From CAIXMG01 sp964628065 (lineage in GTDB: Bacteria; Patescibacteriota; Minisyncoccia; Phycocordibacterales; UBA1006): a stretch of 64,000 nucleotides of DNA. Both the position numbers and the translations under genes were made by a program. The stretch is taken from NCBI GenBank assembly GCA_964628065.1, contig CAZVLM010000002.1:4065-68064 (forward strand), written 5' to 3'. The notes beneath the pieces are model-generated. The model made no database searches. It saw only the letters and a program-made list of their open reading frames with translations, and was not told the origin of the DNA. Of the stretch, positions 24,200-32,369 are shown piece by piece; the first letter of the stretch is position 1; the number at the start of each line of letters is the position of its first letter.

Positions 24200-24844
24200 A
24201 TGACTGAAACAGGAGAAATATTGAAGCAGATCGCAGCCCTATCCTATGTGGGAATATTCGGCGCATCGTTTCTTGCAAATATTGTAGTTCCTGTTCCTGA
24301 GGAAGTAATCATTCTTGCGATCGGGTATGTGGTGGGTACGGGAACGATCAGTTTCTGGATCACGCTCCCGATTGTTATTTTTGGAATGCTTCTTTCAGAT
24401 GTGATTATGTTCTCGCTTTCTCTTCATGGAAACAAGATTGTGCGAACGGTCTATGATAAGTTTTTCGCAAAGATTGTTCCCATGAACCAAGAGTTTATCG
24501 AAAGTCATGTAAACAAAATTATTTTTGTAGCTCGATTCCTCGTAAACCTTCGATTCATTGGACCATTCCTCGCAGGACAGGCAAAAGTATCATACAAAAA
24601 GTTCATCCTTATCGATGGTCTTGCGATTCTTATTTATTCATCGGTACTCCTTTGGGCTGGGCACTATTTCAGCAACCGTATCGAAAGCATTTTCAGCGGC
24701 GTAGGCATTTTCAAAAACGTACTCCTTATCGTGATCGCGATTGTTATCCTATTCTCTGTAGGCCAGGCGATTAAAAAGGCATTTTTGAAGTTTGAGAAGA
24801 AGGGGGAGGTAAAGCCTGTAGACACGAATAATGTAGAGAAATAA
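24200..24844 (+). CDS. DedA-family membrane protein
   Basis: A 214-residue polytopic protein of the DedA/VTT family, with two re-entrant and about four membrane helices. It has the family phrase VARFLVNLRFIGPFLAGQAKV (about 110-130) and an early PVPEEVI (about 30-36). Some family members flip undecaprenyl phosphate or phospholipids. It starts 17 nt after the thioredoxin-like stop codon. A second paralogue lies at 40945. Confidence 0.85.
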   Translation: MTETGEILKQIAALSYVGIFGASFLANIVVPVPEEVIILAIGYVVGTGTISFWITLPIVIFGMLLSDVIMFSLSLHGNKIVRTVYDKFFAKIVPMNQEFIESHVNKIIFVARFLVNLRFIGPFLAGQAKVSYKKFILIDGLAILIYSSVLLWAGHYFSNRIESIFSGVGIFKNVLLIVIAIVILFSVGQAIKKAFLKFEKKGEVKPVDTNNVEK

Positions 24845-24872
24845 AAAACTGCCAATACGGCAGATTTTTATT
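24843..24872. terminator. bidirectional terminator
   Basis: AAAAAACTGCC pairs with GGCAGATTTTTA around AATAC. It lies between the convergent DedA and DUF1653-like genes. Confidence 0.65.
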
Positions 24873-24874
24873 TC

Positions 24875-25156
24875 TTACATCGTAAGCGTCGGATATACAT
24901 GATTAGGGTTTCTATCTTTTTCTTCCTCATCAACCAGGGTAAAGCGTTTTGTTCCGTCTGTATTTAAGCCGGTAAACCTTTCAATTGAAGTTATGTATAG
25001 CTGACCGTGATCATACAACGCTCGGTACACTACATAAAAATTGTCACCTTCCATATCGCTGTTTTTGGCAATATCAACCACGATGTATTTATTTCCGCGG
25101 TAGTGTTGGTATATTCTGTTTCGGACAACGTCGGTTTCTAATGTTTTGAATTTCAT
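24875..25156 (-). CDS. DUF1653-like protein
   Basis: A 93-residue protein with the DUF1653 pattern: YQHYRGNKYIVVDIAKNSD (about 17-35), VVYRALYDHGQLYITSIERF (about 42-61) and a final FTLV strand. It is a small beta-barrel-like domain of unknown function. The compact gene lies 12 nt from the next stop codon on the same strand and may share its transcript. Confidence 0.75.
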   Translation of the reverse strand: MKFKTLETDVVRNRIYQHYRGNKYIVVDIAKNSDMEGDNFYVVYRALYDHGQLYITSIERFTGLNTDGTKRFTLVDEEEKDRNPNHVYPTLTM

Positions 25157-25168
25157 ATAGTTATAATA

Positions 25169-25870
25169 CTAAGATAACTTTTTATATTTTTTATAAAGGC
25201 TGTCAACTCTTTCCTTGTAATAATCAAACACTTCTGGATAGTTGGCGCGCAATAGCTGAGCAGATCCAAGTGTCATTAAGTTATCCTTCTCGATCGCTTT
25301 TTGTATATATTCTTCTCCTTCCCAAAATGAGCCGACATCAATCTGTGCGAGTTCTCCTGATCTGAGGTATCCGTAGTTGTGATCCCAGTTAAACGTATCC
25401 TCGGTAATGCCCTTGTCCCAAATTTGAGAGATGAGACCAATTACGTCATCAATCACCGTCTTCAACTTCTCAAGGCGATTTTCGTCATCTAAACTTTTAA
25501 GTCGATCACATACGAGTTCTACCTTTTCTTGAATAAGAAAAGGTGTTTCAGATACCACGTATCCCTGCCCATCCAGTGTGATTGTTTTAATAGGGGATTC
25601 AGCCCCTGCCTGATGGAAGTATATAAGGCCGGTTTCTTCTCTAAGTTTATCATTGGCTAATTGATAACTTATTGAATCATGTTCGAACCAGTCTCGAGTC
25701 AGCTCTTCTGGTTGCTTGCCCCATTTTATAAACTGTTCTTTCCCCTCTTCAAATGTTTTTTGTCTTTTCAATACAAAACCTCCGTCGGCACTTATATAGG
25801 CTCGTGCTTGTACACCTTCGCCGAGGAATGTATAAGGTTGGGAGAGTATTGTTTTAAGATCGTAGTGCAT
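25169..25870 (-). CDS. protein-kinase-like fold protein, function unknown
   Basis: A 233-residue protein. GEGVQARAYIS and FVLKRQK (about 18-36) look like a kinase glycine loop and the lysine strand. DTFNWDHNYGYLRSGELAQIDVGSF (about 182-206) resembles a catalytic loop followed by a metal-binding D in IDVG. This is a remote match to aminoglycoside-kinase-type folds, so small-molecule or protein phosphorylation is only a suggestion. The ATG at 25870 is chosen because TATACT lies 6 nt before it. A minus-strand terminator at 25897 insulates it from upstream. Confidence 0.5.
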   Translation of the reverse strand: MHYDLKTILSQPYTFLGEGVQARAYISADGGFVLKRQKTFEEGKEQFIKWGKQPEELTRDWFEHDSISYQLANDKLREETGLIYFHQAGAESPIKTITLDGQGYVVSETPFLIQEKVELVCDRLKSLDDENRLEKLKTVIDDVIGLISQIWDKGITEDTFNWDHNYGYLRSGELAQIDVGSFWEGEEYIQKAIEKDNLMTLGSAQLLRANYPEVFDYYKERVDSLYKKYKKLS

Positions 25871-25896
25871 GGGATCAGTATAAACTATAATTATGC

Positions 25897-25980
25897 AAAA
25901 ACGCCAGCCAAGGCGTTTTACTTGTGTGAGCCTTCTCGAGATAGAACCTTTCGGTTCCTTACCCCGTATAGTTATTTTTA
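25897..25980 (-). ncRNA. possible small RNA or leader on the minus strand
   Basis: Reading the minus strand, a GGAACC-GAAA-GGTTCT hairpin is followed by an intrinsic terminator, AAAACGCC/GGCGTTTTT (25898-25919). It ends upstream of the kinase-like gene, which has its own promoter. A small transcript or a decayed leader would explain this; boundaries and promoter are unclear. The rest of 25871-26164 shows nothing else. Confidence 0.3.
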
Positions 25981-26164
25981 ATAAATTCATCATACCATAG
26001 CGACGCTTCTCGTGCGCCTAGCGATTTTTTGAAATAGTGACAAAAGTGACACGAAATAGGCTCATAAAGTTACAGATTCCTGTAACTTTTGTATCAAATT
26101 AGGCAACGTAATTTTTGGAACTCAAAGCCAGAGAGATTCTCTTATTTATGCTAAACTTTGAATT

Positions 26165-26902
26165 ATGCAAATGATGCTCAGAAATAGGCTGGTAAATTAT
26201 GAACAGTTCGGAGGGGGTTCTCAAAATCTTCTCATTTTGCATGGTTGGGGTCAATCAATAGCTCCATGGAAGACTACCGCTTTGCATTGCTCAAAAAGCT
26301 ATAAGGTCACAGTTTTGGATTTGCCAGGCTTCGGTTCATCAGAAGAACCTGAGAAGGTTTGGGATACGTTTGATTACGCTGAATTCGCGAAGGAATTTTT
26401 GGAGAAATTATCAATAAAAAATCCTGTGATCATGGGGCATTCTTTCGGTGGAAGAGTAGGGACAATCCTTGCTTCAAAATATCCCGACGTGCTTTCGCAG
26501 TTGGTTTTGGTCGATGCTGGCGGAATCGAGATTAAGAATTTAAAAATAAAAATTCGAGTTCTTATATACAAATTATTCGTTAAACCAATTAGAAAAATGT
26601 TCAGTGATAAGATTAAGGGATTTTTCGGAAGCTCGGGATATCGTAATGCTTCGGGAACAATGCGACAGATTTTTGTAAAAGTGGTCAATCAGGATCTACG
26701 TCAATTGTTTAGTTCGATAAAAATTCCTGTCTACGTTATCTGGGGGAGTAACGACCAAGTTCTTCCTGTTGAATATGTAAAAATCTATAAAAAGCTGATT
26801 CCTCACTCAATCATAAGGATCATCTGGGGTGCGGATCATAGTCCCAATATTTCGAAACCTCAGGATTTTCTAAATGCACTCGATGATATTTTAAAGATAT
26901 GA
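26165..26902 (+). CDS. alpha/beta hydrolase
   Basis: A 245-residue hydrolase. The oxyanion region is LLILHGWGQS (about 23-32), the nucleophile elbow GHSFGG (S97) and the acid is in VIWGSNDQVLP. The catalytic histidine is in WGADHSPN near the end. The start is 7 nt after TAAACT. It overlaps the Mur ligase gene by 4 nt (ATGA), so the two are coupled. That suggests a cell-wall precursor or lipid-linked substrate, but this is inference. Confidence 0.85.
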   Translation: MQMMLRNRLVNYEQFGGGSQNLLILHGWGQSIAPWKTTALHCSKSYKVTVLDLPGFGSSEEPEKVWDTFDYAEFAKEFLEKLSIKNPVIMGHSFGGRVGTILASKYPDVLSQLVLVDAGGIEIKNLKIKIRVLIYKLFVKPIRKMFSDKIKGFFGSSGYRNASGTMRQIFVKVVNQDLRQLFSSIKIPVYVIWGSNDQVLPVEYVKIYKKLIPHSIIRIIWGADHSPNISKPQDFLNALDDILKI

Positions 26903-28308
26903 AAAAAGTGATCAATGCCATTTTCCCTTACACGTTTTACCTGCATATTTTCCAGCTGGAACGATATGATATTTTGCGCTTCCTCAAATGGCTTAAAAGC
27001 AATTTCTTCACCCGATCGAACCAGAACAAGAAACCACTGGTTGTTACGCAGAAAATAAAAATGATAGAAGTACTGTCTTGGGTTTGGTTTATCGTGTTGG
27101 TAGTAGTGGGTGTTTTGATTTCAAAGTGGCTAGGAATAATTGTTGCCGCTATTTTGATCATTCAGCCATATCTCCTCATTATCCTTTCAACGATCTCATT
27201 AAAACCTTATGAGGTTTGGAATCGGGCGCGAACTATTCGGGTTACGAGGAATAAAATAAAATCCCTCAAACATACTCAAATAGTGGGCATTGCGGGATCA
27301 TACGGAAAAACCTCAGTAAAAGATGTTTTGTTTCACTTGCTTAAAAAAGATTATAAGGTTTTAAAAACTCCTCTCAGCTACAATACTATCTTTGGTATTG
27401 CTCAGGTTGTGGACTTGGAGCTGGATGATTCCTATGATTATTTCTTGTGCGAACTCGGTGAATTCCAAAAGGGAGACATTACTGAAATGTGCGAAATGGT
27501 ATTTCCAAAATACGGGATTCTTACAGGTATCAACGACCAGCATTTGGAGCGGTTTAAGAATATCAAAAATACAATCGCGACAATTTTTGAGCTTGCAGAC
27601 TTCTTGAAGGTGCAACAGCAAAAAACCATTGTTAATGGTTTGAATCAATATATTTCTGAAGAGGTCCAGAGAAGGGGTTCCCATAATTTTGTCTTATACA
27701 GTACGGACGACAGCGAGCTTTTGGTAAGTGATGTTAAGTTTTCTGACAAAGGAACCTCTTTTGTTTTGAAATACAACGGAAAAATCTATCCAATAGAAAC
27801 CCCGCTTCTGGGATACGCTCACCTTAATAATATCCTAGGAGCAGCTACGCTTGCCGTTCAGCTTGGAGCATCTCTTGATAAGCTGGAAAAACGGATTGAA
27901 ACACTGCCTCATGTCCCGCACCGTTTTGCCCAGAAGGTTTTGCCAAACGGTCTTTTGCTCGTTGATAATTCCTACAGCAGTAATTCAGATAGTTTCAAAG
28001 AGTCTCTTAATATCCTAAAAGGTCTTCCAAGAAAGAATAAGATATTGGTTACGCCGGGAATGGTCGAACTTGGAGACTCGAGCGATTCAATTCATCAAGA
28101 GCTTGGAAAAATGGCGAATAGTGTCTGTTCCTATGTAGTCTTAGTTGGTAAAAGCGATCGAACAAAAGCCCTCGCTTCTGGTATTGATCAGGACAAGGTG
28201 GTTTGGATGGACGACATTCGCCAGCTGTGGCAGACAGTTGAAAAATTAGGAATTCAGGCTAACGAAACAGTCGTTCTCCTTGAGAACGACTTGCCCGATA
28301 ACTATTAG
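26899..28308 (+). CDS. Mur ligase family protein with membrane N-terminus (MurF-like)
   Basis: A 469-residue ATP-dependent amide ligase. In place of the usual MurF nucleotide-binding N-domain it has two membrane helices (about 54-100). The ATP-binding loop GSYGKTS is at 133-139. The central-domain phrases LGEFQKGDITEM and GINDQHLERF follow, with a C-terminal domain from about 345 (VDNSYSSNSDSF). It probably adds the D-Ala-D-Ala made by the adjacent Ddl to a muropeptide. The unusual N-terminus could instead mean a membrane-bound substrate. It is convergent with ddl and the two overlap by 4 nt. Confidence 0.85.
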   Translation: MKKVINAIFPYTFYLHIFQLERYDILRFLKWLKSNFFTRSNQNKKPLVVTQKIKMIEVLSWVWFIVLVVVGVLISKWLGIIVAAILIIQPYLLIILSTISLKPYEVWNRARTIRVTRNKIKSLKHTQIVGIAGSYGKTSVKDVLFHLLKKDYKVLKTPLSYNTIFGIAQVVDLELDDSYDYFLCELGEFQKGDITEMCEMVFPKYGILTGINDQHLERFKNIKNTIATIFELADFLKVQQQKTIVNGLNQYISEEVQRRGSHNFVLYSTDDSELLVSDVKFSDKGTSFVLKYNGKIYPIETPLLGYAHLNNILGAATLAVQLGASLDKLEKRIETLPHVPHRFAQKVLPNGLLLVDNSYSSNSDSFKESLNILKGLPRKNKILVTPGMVELGDSSDSIHQELGKMANSVCSYVVLVGKSDRTKALASGIDQDKVVWMDDIRQLWQTVEKLGIQANETVVLLENDLPDNY

Positions 28309-29462
28309 AGATTCTTGAAAATCTGCGATGTAAACTTTCGATTGTGATTGTTTCGGTATTCCTCTTTCTTGAAAGCCAGGTCGATCATCTTTGACGCCAG
28401 TTTGTCGAAGGAAAGGCTGGTCTTTTCCCACAAATAGAACGCAAGGCTGCCGGGGATTGTATTTACTTCAACGAGTACGTACTCCTCGGTTTTCTTGTTT
28501 ACCAAGAAGTCGACGCGAACGACGCCTGAGCAATTCAACAGTCGGAATGCTTTCTCACCATCACGCTTTAGATTAGCAAGGAGAGCGGGTGATACTTCCG
28601 CTGGGATTTTCCGATTCGTCGAAGCCATTCCTTTCGATCCAGTCACTGCCTTCTTTGACTTTGAGCCTTTCAAGTACTTGTTTTCAAAATCAAGGAATTC
28701 GTTGTCCGAATAAACTTCCTCGGCTGCTGATATTTCAACCTGATCATTCCAAAGTCCGAGAAACGAAATATTAATTTCAGAATCTTTTTCAAATTCTTGC
28801 TCAATGAGTACTTTTGAATCGAAAGCAAAGCCAACTTCCAACCCTCGGATAAGTTCCTCTCGGTTCTGTGCCCGATTTACGCCAATGCTCGATCCTCCAT
28901 TTGAAGGCTTAATAAATAATGGGTAGGAAATTGATTGTTCGATAGTGCGGATAGTCTCGTTCTGGTTGTTAGTAAAATCTTTCTCATAGACAACTTGGTA
29001 TTTCGCCAAAGGAATACCTGATTGCTCTAGTATATTTTTCATCGAAACCTTATCCATACAGAGACTCGCACCCAAAACATCTGATGAGGTATAAGGTAGT
29101 CCAAGCGTTTCGCAGTATCCCTGAAATGTTCCGCCTTCGCCATAAGCGCCATGGAATGCGAGGAGTGCACAGTCGATTGGGGTTGTCTTTTGTCCGAAAA
29201 ATGATTTTGAAACCATAACAACTCCATGTTCTTTTTGAAATGACACGGGAGTACATGAAGTTAATAGATTTTCGGTGTTTTTATATTGTGTAGTGTCAGT
29301 TAATTTTTCGCCAGTATAAAATTTCCCGTCTTGGTTTACAAATACTGCAATAGGATTAAATTTAGCAGTGTCCACTGCGTGAAATGCCTGAACTCCTGTA
29401 AGGATAGATATTTCATGTTCAGGAGATGTTCCGCCAAAAAATATAGCAATTGTCTTTTTCAT
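28305..29462 (-). CDS. ddl: D-alanine--D-alanine ligase
   Basis: A 385-residue ATP-grasp enzyme joining two D-Ala for peptidoglycan. FFGGTSPEHEIS (about 8-19) is the classical N-terminal motif. The ATP-grasp core contains LFIKPSNGGSSIGV (about 177-190) and ends with the metal/phosphate motif VEVNTIPGS (about 334-342). It is slightly longer than average because of a basic C-terminal tail (HNRKFTSQIF). The ATG is 6 nt after TAGACT. Confidence 0.95.
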   Translation of the reverse strand: MKKTIAIFFGGTSPEHEISILTGVQAFHAVDTAKFNPIAVFVNQDGKFYTGEKLTDTTQYKNTENLLTSCTPVSFQKEHGVVMVSKSFFGQKTTPIDCALLAFHGAYGEGGTFQGYCETLGLPYTSSDVLGASLCMDKVSMKNILEQSGIPLAKYQVVYEKDFTNNQNETIRTIEQSISYPLFIKPSNGGSSIGVNRAQNREELIRGLEVGFAFDSKVLIEQEFEKDSEINISFLGLWNDQVEISAAEEVYSDNEFLDFENKYLKGSKSKKAVTGSKGMASTNRKIPAEVSPALLANLKRDGEKAFRLLNCSGVVRVDFLVNKKTEEYVLVEVNTIPGSLAFYLWEKTSLSFDKLASKMIDLAFKKEEYRNNHNRKFTSQIFKNL

Positions 29463-29484
29463 GCTGCTAGTCTACCATTTTAAC

Positions 29485-29559
29485 TGGTGATCTCGCCAGG
29501 AATCGAACCTGGATCGCAAGAACCGCAATCTTGCATTCTATCCGTTGAACTACGAGACC
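29485..29559 (-). tRNA. tRNA-Arg (anticodon GCG), CCA encoded
   Basis: Acceptor GGTCTCG/CGAGATC, anticodon stem CAAGA/TCTTG with loop TTGCGGT (GCG), T-loop GGTTCGATTCC and an encoded CCA end. It reads CGC/CGT, not the favoured CGA. Confidence 0.9.
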
Positions 29560-29615
29560 TTATTTGGGACGTTTTGCATACTACTATAAAAAACACCCCT
29601 TTTCAAGGCAAGTAA

Positions 29616-29665
29616 AAACCTCTCCTTGCAGGAGAGGTCGGACGGCGAAGTCGCCGGGTGAGGTC
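29616..29665. repeat. palindromic repeat unit, single copy
   Basis: ACCTCTCC (29618-29625) pairs with GGAGAGGT (29631-29638), then a GGCGA-AG-TCGCC hairpin and GGGTGAGGTC. It abuts the stop codon of the 29667 gene. Confidence 0.75.
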
Positions 29666-29666
29666 T

Positions 29667-30143
29667 CTACACTCCAATCGCTTCCGCAAGAATATCAATA
29701 ATTGACTGCTTAGTTTCTTTTTCTTCGATATATCTAAGGAGATAGGCTCGAAGCTCGTTTGGCGAAGTTGTTTCCGAAAGGGTAATGATTCGCTGGGGCA
29801 TAACGGGTCGGCCGGTGACAATCATAAGGCGATTGTGGCCATGGTGATCCTGGTACATCCAAAATGATTTAAGGGTTTCATAAGTATACAAATCCTTGTT
29901 CATCTTAATCCCTCGTTCACTTAATTCAACGTGCACCGGATGAGGTCTATCGTTTGCATAAAAACCAAGAAGGAGACCCCCAAGAATGAGGAGTACCGCA
30001 AGCAAATAGTTGTGCGCGATAATCGCAAGAACGCATCCTGTCACAATTGCAATACCAAGTGCCCAGTACCAGTCTGTTGATTTTTCCTTATGGGCAAATT
30101 CAACCGCATCCCACTCATATTTTTTTGTCTGCTCATGAATCAT
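29667..30143 (-). CDS. two-helix membrane protein with PH-like domain
   Basis: A 158-residue protein. The cytoplasmic N-terminus ends in EKSTDWYW, two membrane helices span about 28-66 as a hairpin, and a C-terminal domain (about 70-158) begins RPHPVHVELSERGIKMNKDLYTYETLKSFWMY, resembling bacterial PH-like domains. The ATG at 30143 follows TATACT by 6 nt and gives MIHEQTKKYEW; an upstream in-frame start would precede the promoter. Function unknown. Confidence 0.6.
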   Translation of the reverse strand: MIHEQTKKYEWDAVEFAHKEKSTDWYWALGIAIVTGCVLAIIAHNYLLAVLLILGGLLLGFYANDRPHPVHVELSERGIKMNKDLYTYETLKSFWMYQDHHGHNRLMIVTGRPVMPQRIITLSETTSPNELRAYLLRYIEEKETKQSIIDILAEAIGV

Positions 30144-30156
30144 ATTAATAGTATAC

Positions 30157-30189
30157 AAAATAAAGACCCGCAATGCGAGTCTTTATTTT
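30157..30189 (-). terminator. terminator of the sigma-factor unit
   Basis: AAAATAAAGAC (30157-30167) pairs with GTCTTTATTTT (30179-30189), with inner CGC/GCG. It lies after the stop codon of the 30206 gene. Confidence 0.75.
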
Positions 30190-30205
30190 CATATTTAAAA
30201 AATGA

Positions 30206-30652
30206 TTACTTTTCAGCAGATTGCACCCGAATAAGGTTTGCAAGAATAGTTCCTTCTGGGTCTGGAGTGCCGATAACTACAATAAAGTTACCAACTTGAA
30301 GATCTTCAGGTAAAAGTTCTTTTTGGTCTGATCGAATAAGAGTATCAGGTCTTACAAAAATTGTTTTCTCCGTTCGGTCCTGATCAGCGACAATGATTCG
30401 GGGGAGCGAGATACCAATAATAGGTCCAGCGGTTCCGTGCGCTGCAGGAAGTTGTCGGTTCAGAGGAAGTCTTTGTGCTTGCTCGTGCATGAACGCGCTT
30501 TTTCTCGTTCCTACAAGCATGCCTGCCTGAAAAATAATAATAGAAACAAGAAGCATGCCGATGCCGTACATCGCCATGCTTGCCTTGTTTGATTCAGCAG
30601 CTCCGCGAAGGAATGATTGAAGTTGTTCGTGCCAGTTTTTTTTGTGATCCAT
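30206..30652 (-). CDS. single-pass membrane protein with extracytoplasmic OB-like (DUF5666-like) domain
   Basis: A 148-residue protein. One membrane helix (about 26-48) follows a short cytoplasmic part. The exported domain has repeated short strands, TIFVRPDTLIRSDQ, LQVGNFIVVIG and GTILANLIRV, the pattern of DUF5666-type small beta barrels. It is third in the minus-strand series sigma factor, membrane protein, this gene. A role in sensing or in the response it controls is inference. Confidence 0.6.
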   Translation of the reverse strand: MDHKKNWHEQLQSFLRGAAESNKASMAMYGIGMLLVSIIIFQAGMLVGTRKSAFMHEQAQRLPLNRQLPAAHGTAGPIIGISLPRIIVADQDRTEKTIFVRPDTLIRSDQKELLPEDLQVGNFIVVIGTPDPEGTILANLIRVQSAEK

Positions 30653-30666
30653 AAGTATAGATTAGG

Positions 30667-30716
30667 TACTCCCCCTGCGAAGGGGGAGTCGCTCGGCGAA
30701 GCCGGCGGAGGGGGTT
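30667..30716. repeat. palindromic repeat unit, single copy
   Basis: ACTCCCCCT pairs with AGGGGGAGT (30668-30689), then a CGGC-GAA-GCCG hairpin and GGAGGGGGTT. It abuts the stop codon of the 30715 gene. Confidence 0.75.
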
Positions 30717-31110
30717 AGATAGTTGATAACTTCTGCACAGCTCGTAATGAGTTTCGCGCCGACCAGGCGAGAACGAGCAGGATAAGCAGTACGACAGTAA
30801 GACTCATAACCGGAATAGCTTCTACAAGGGTTACTGCAAACTGCTTCCAATAACTTGTGACCGCTCCAGGATCAGAGAAGCCAATCGATAGATAATGATA
30901 GAATCCTGATTGTCCAATTTGGTGCACCAACCCGATGGTGGCAGGAACAATTGCAATAACCGATAATGTTGCAATGACGCCGTATCCCCAAAAAGTTATT
31001 TGACGAGAACGATTTTCGCGTAAAACAATCACACGCACAATATCCGTCGAGAGATTTTCCCGCGGACAGCAATTGATAGAACACAGTGCTTTATTAAGTG
31101 GTTTCGCCAT
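30715..31110 (-). CDS. membrane protein next to the ECF sigma factor (possible anti-sigma)
   Basis: A 131-residue protein with a cytoplasmic cysteine-containing N-terminus (CSINCCPREN, about 10-19) and two membrane helices (about 42-66 and 96-117). Its position directly downstream of the sigma gene and its membrane topology are those of an anti-sigma factor, but no recognised anti-sigma domain is visible. The ATG lies 6 nt after a TACTTA element. Confidence 0.5.
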   Translation of the reverse strand: MAKPLNKALCSINCCPRENLSTDIVRVIVLRENRSRQITFWGYGVIATLSVIAIVPATIGLVHQIGQSGFYHYLSIGFSDPGAVTSYWKQFAVTLVEAIPVMSLTVVLLILLVLAWSARNSLRAVQKLSTI

Positions 31111-31148
31111 GGGTAATAAGTAGTACGTAAATTAAGGCTTATTTGGTG

Positions 31149-31188
31149 CACTACTTCGCTCCTCGATGACTCGGAGCTTCGAAGTGCG
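31149..31188. repeat. second small inverted-repeat family, copy 1
   Basis: GCACTACTTCGCTCC...GGAGCTTCGAAGTGC. A closely similar arrangement, GCACTACTTCGC...GCTTCGAAGTGC, follows tRNA-Val at 43710. Confidence 0.5.
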
Positions 31189-31193
31189 AGCAC

Positions 31194-31745
31194 TTAGGAT
31201 ATTAGAGTGCGAAGTTTTTCCAAGGCTCGCCGGTGGTGGCTTTTTACGGTATTAAGGGGTTTGTCTAAAATTTTTCCAATTTCATCGAATGTCATGTTTT
31301 CCTGGTAATGAAGAATCATAACGGTTCGATAATCAGGAGACAATTGATCAAGGAATTCTTCTAAGATTTTCGCATCATCAATGGAAGCTACAAGTTCATC
31401 GGGCAATATCGCGTCGTCAGAAATAGTTTCTTCGAACGACTTGTCATCATCGCCAGTAAGATTAGAAAAGGGGATTGATTTTTTCTTCCGTAAGGAGTCA
31501 GTGGCAGTATTTCTCGCAATAGTAAATATCCAAGAGCGAAACGATTGTTCAGGGTGATACTTTTTTAAGTTTTTCCATACTTTTATAAACGTTTCCTGGG
31601 TGATGTCTTCGGCGGTTTGAATGTTGCCCGTTAGTCGAAATGCAAAGTTATAAATAGGTGTCGTATACTTTTCTACGATCGCCTCAAAAGAGCCTTGTTT
31701 ACCAAGGATTGATTCGGAAACGAGTTGCGCATCGTTTTCTTCCAT
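31194..31745 (-). CDS. ECF-type RNA polymerase sigma factor
   Basis: A 183-residue sigma-70 family factor with regions 2 and 4 only. Region 2 (about 20-90) includes FAFRLTGNIQTAEDITQETFIKVW and SFRSWIFTIARN. Region 4 (about 125-180) includes LSPDYRTVMILHYQENMTFDEIGKILDKPLNTVKSHHRRALEKL, its helix-turn-helix. It is followed by two membrane proteins on the same strand and faces a secreted protein across an inverted repeat, so it may control that divergent gene. Confidence 0.92.
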   Translation of the reverse strand: MEENDAQLVSESILGKQGSFEAIVEKYTTPIYNFAFRLTGNIQTAEDITQETFIKVWKNLKKYHPEQSFRSWIFTIARNTATDSLRKKKSIPFSNLTGDDDKSFEETISDDAILPDELVASIDDAKILEEFLDQLSPDYRTVMILHYQENMTFDEIGKILDKPLNTVKSHHRRALEKLRTLIS

Positions 31746-31811
31746 GTTCCAACGATACCATGAACCGACTCTTTTGCACCAGAAAAAGTTTTCAGTGCGT
31801 ATAAATGAGTA

Positions 31812-31834
31812 GGTGCGAAGTTATGAATCGCACC
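31812..31834. promoter_or_regulatory. inverted repeat between sigma factor and secreted protein
   Basis: GGTGCGA (31812-31818), 9 nt, TCGCACC (31828-31834). This perfect 7-bp inverted repeat in the divergent intergenic space is a candidate operator or RNA hairpin. Confidence 0.45.
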
Positions 31835-31874
31835 AGGTTATTAATTACTAGACTTGCGTCAACTTAACTATTAC

Positions 31875-32321
31875 ATGCGAAAGAAAGTATTTGTCACGGG
31901 CGGAATGATTGCGCTTTTCCTGATTTTAAGTTCAAGTACTGCACTAGCTGCGAATTTACAGTTAAATCCTAATGATATTGCTACTATTAAAAGCGAGCTC
32001 GCTTCTGGTAAGCCCATCAAAGATGTTCTCGTAGAACACCAAATCACGATGAAGGACATCCGTGAAGCGCTCGGAGCCGTTGCTAACGAAGAAGGTCATC
32101 ATAAGCTCTCCAACACACAGATCGCAACGATTGCGACAAAACTGGGGCTTGATGTGACCCAAATCCAAGCGGAAATCGCCTCTGGAAAATCTCTCCATGA
32201 AATTTTAAATAGTCACAGTATTACTCAGGACCAAGTACGTGAAGCTCTTGGGCGAAAGCACAATGAGTCACTTAAAAAAGGAAAGACCGCGAGAATTCGA
32301 CCATTGAAAGATCAGGCGTAA
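31875..32321 (+). CDS. secreted protein with two ~35-residue helical repeats
   Basis: A 148-residue protein. The signal peptide MRKKVFVTGGMIALFLILSSSTALAA ends near 26. Two repeats follow, each of the form 'I...LASGK....L..H.IT...VREALG' (about 30-66 and 85-119), then a basic tail KKGKTARIRPLK. The repeat recalls short helical SHOCT-like or putative peptidoglycan-associated modules, but no firm family is claimed. An in-frame ATG 21 nt upstream (31854) is possible; MRKK is preferred as a signal start. It is divergent from the sigma factor and a plausible target of it. Confidence 0.6.
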   Translation: MRKKVFVTGGMIALFLILSSSTALAANLQLNPNDIATIKSELASGKPIKDVLVEHQITMKDIREALGAVANEEGHHKLSNTQIATIATKLGLDVTQIQAEIASGKSLHEILNSHSITQDQVREALGRKHNESLKKGKTARIRPLKDQA

Positions 32322-32337
32322 TTACGCAAGATTAATG

Positions 32338-32367
32338 AAAACCCCGAAGGAATCCTTCAGGGTTTTT
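32338..32367. terminator. bidirectional terminator
   Basis: AAAACCCCGAAGGA pairs with TCCTTCAGGGTTTT (one mismatch), followed by T. It lies between convergent genes. Confidence 0.7.
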
Positions 32368-32369
32368 GC

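Noticed and set aside
28305..28308. Overlap of the Mur ligase and ddl stop codons as a frameshift or error
   Set aside because: Both proteins are full length, and a 4-nt convergent overlap is normal in compact genomes.
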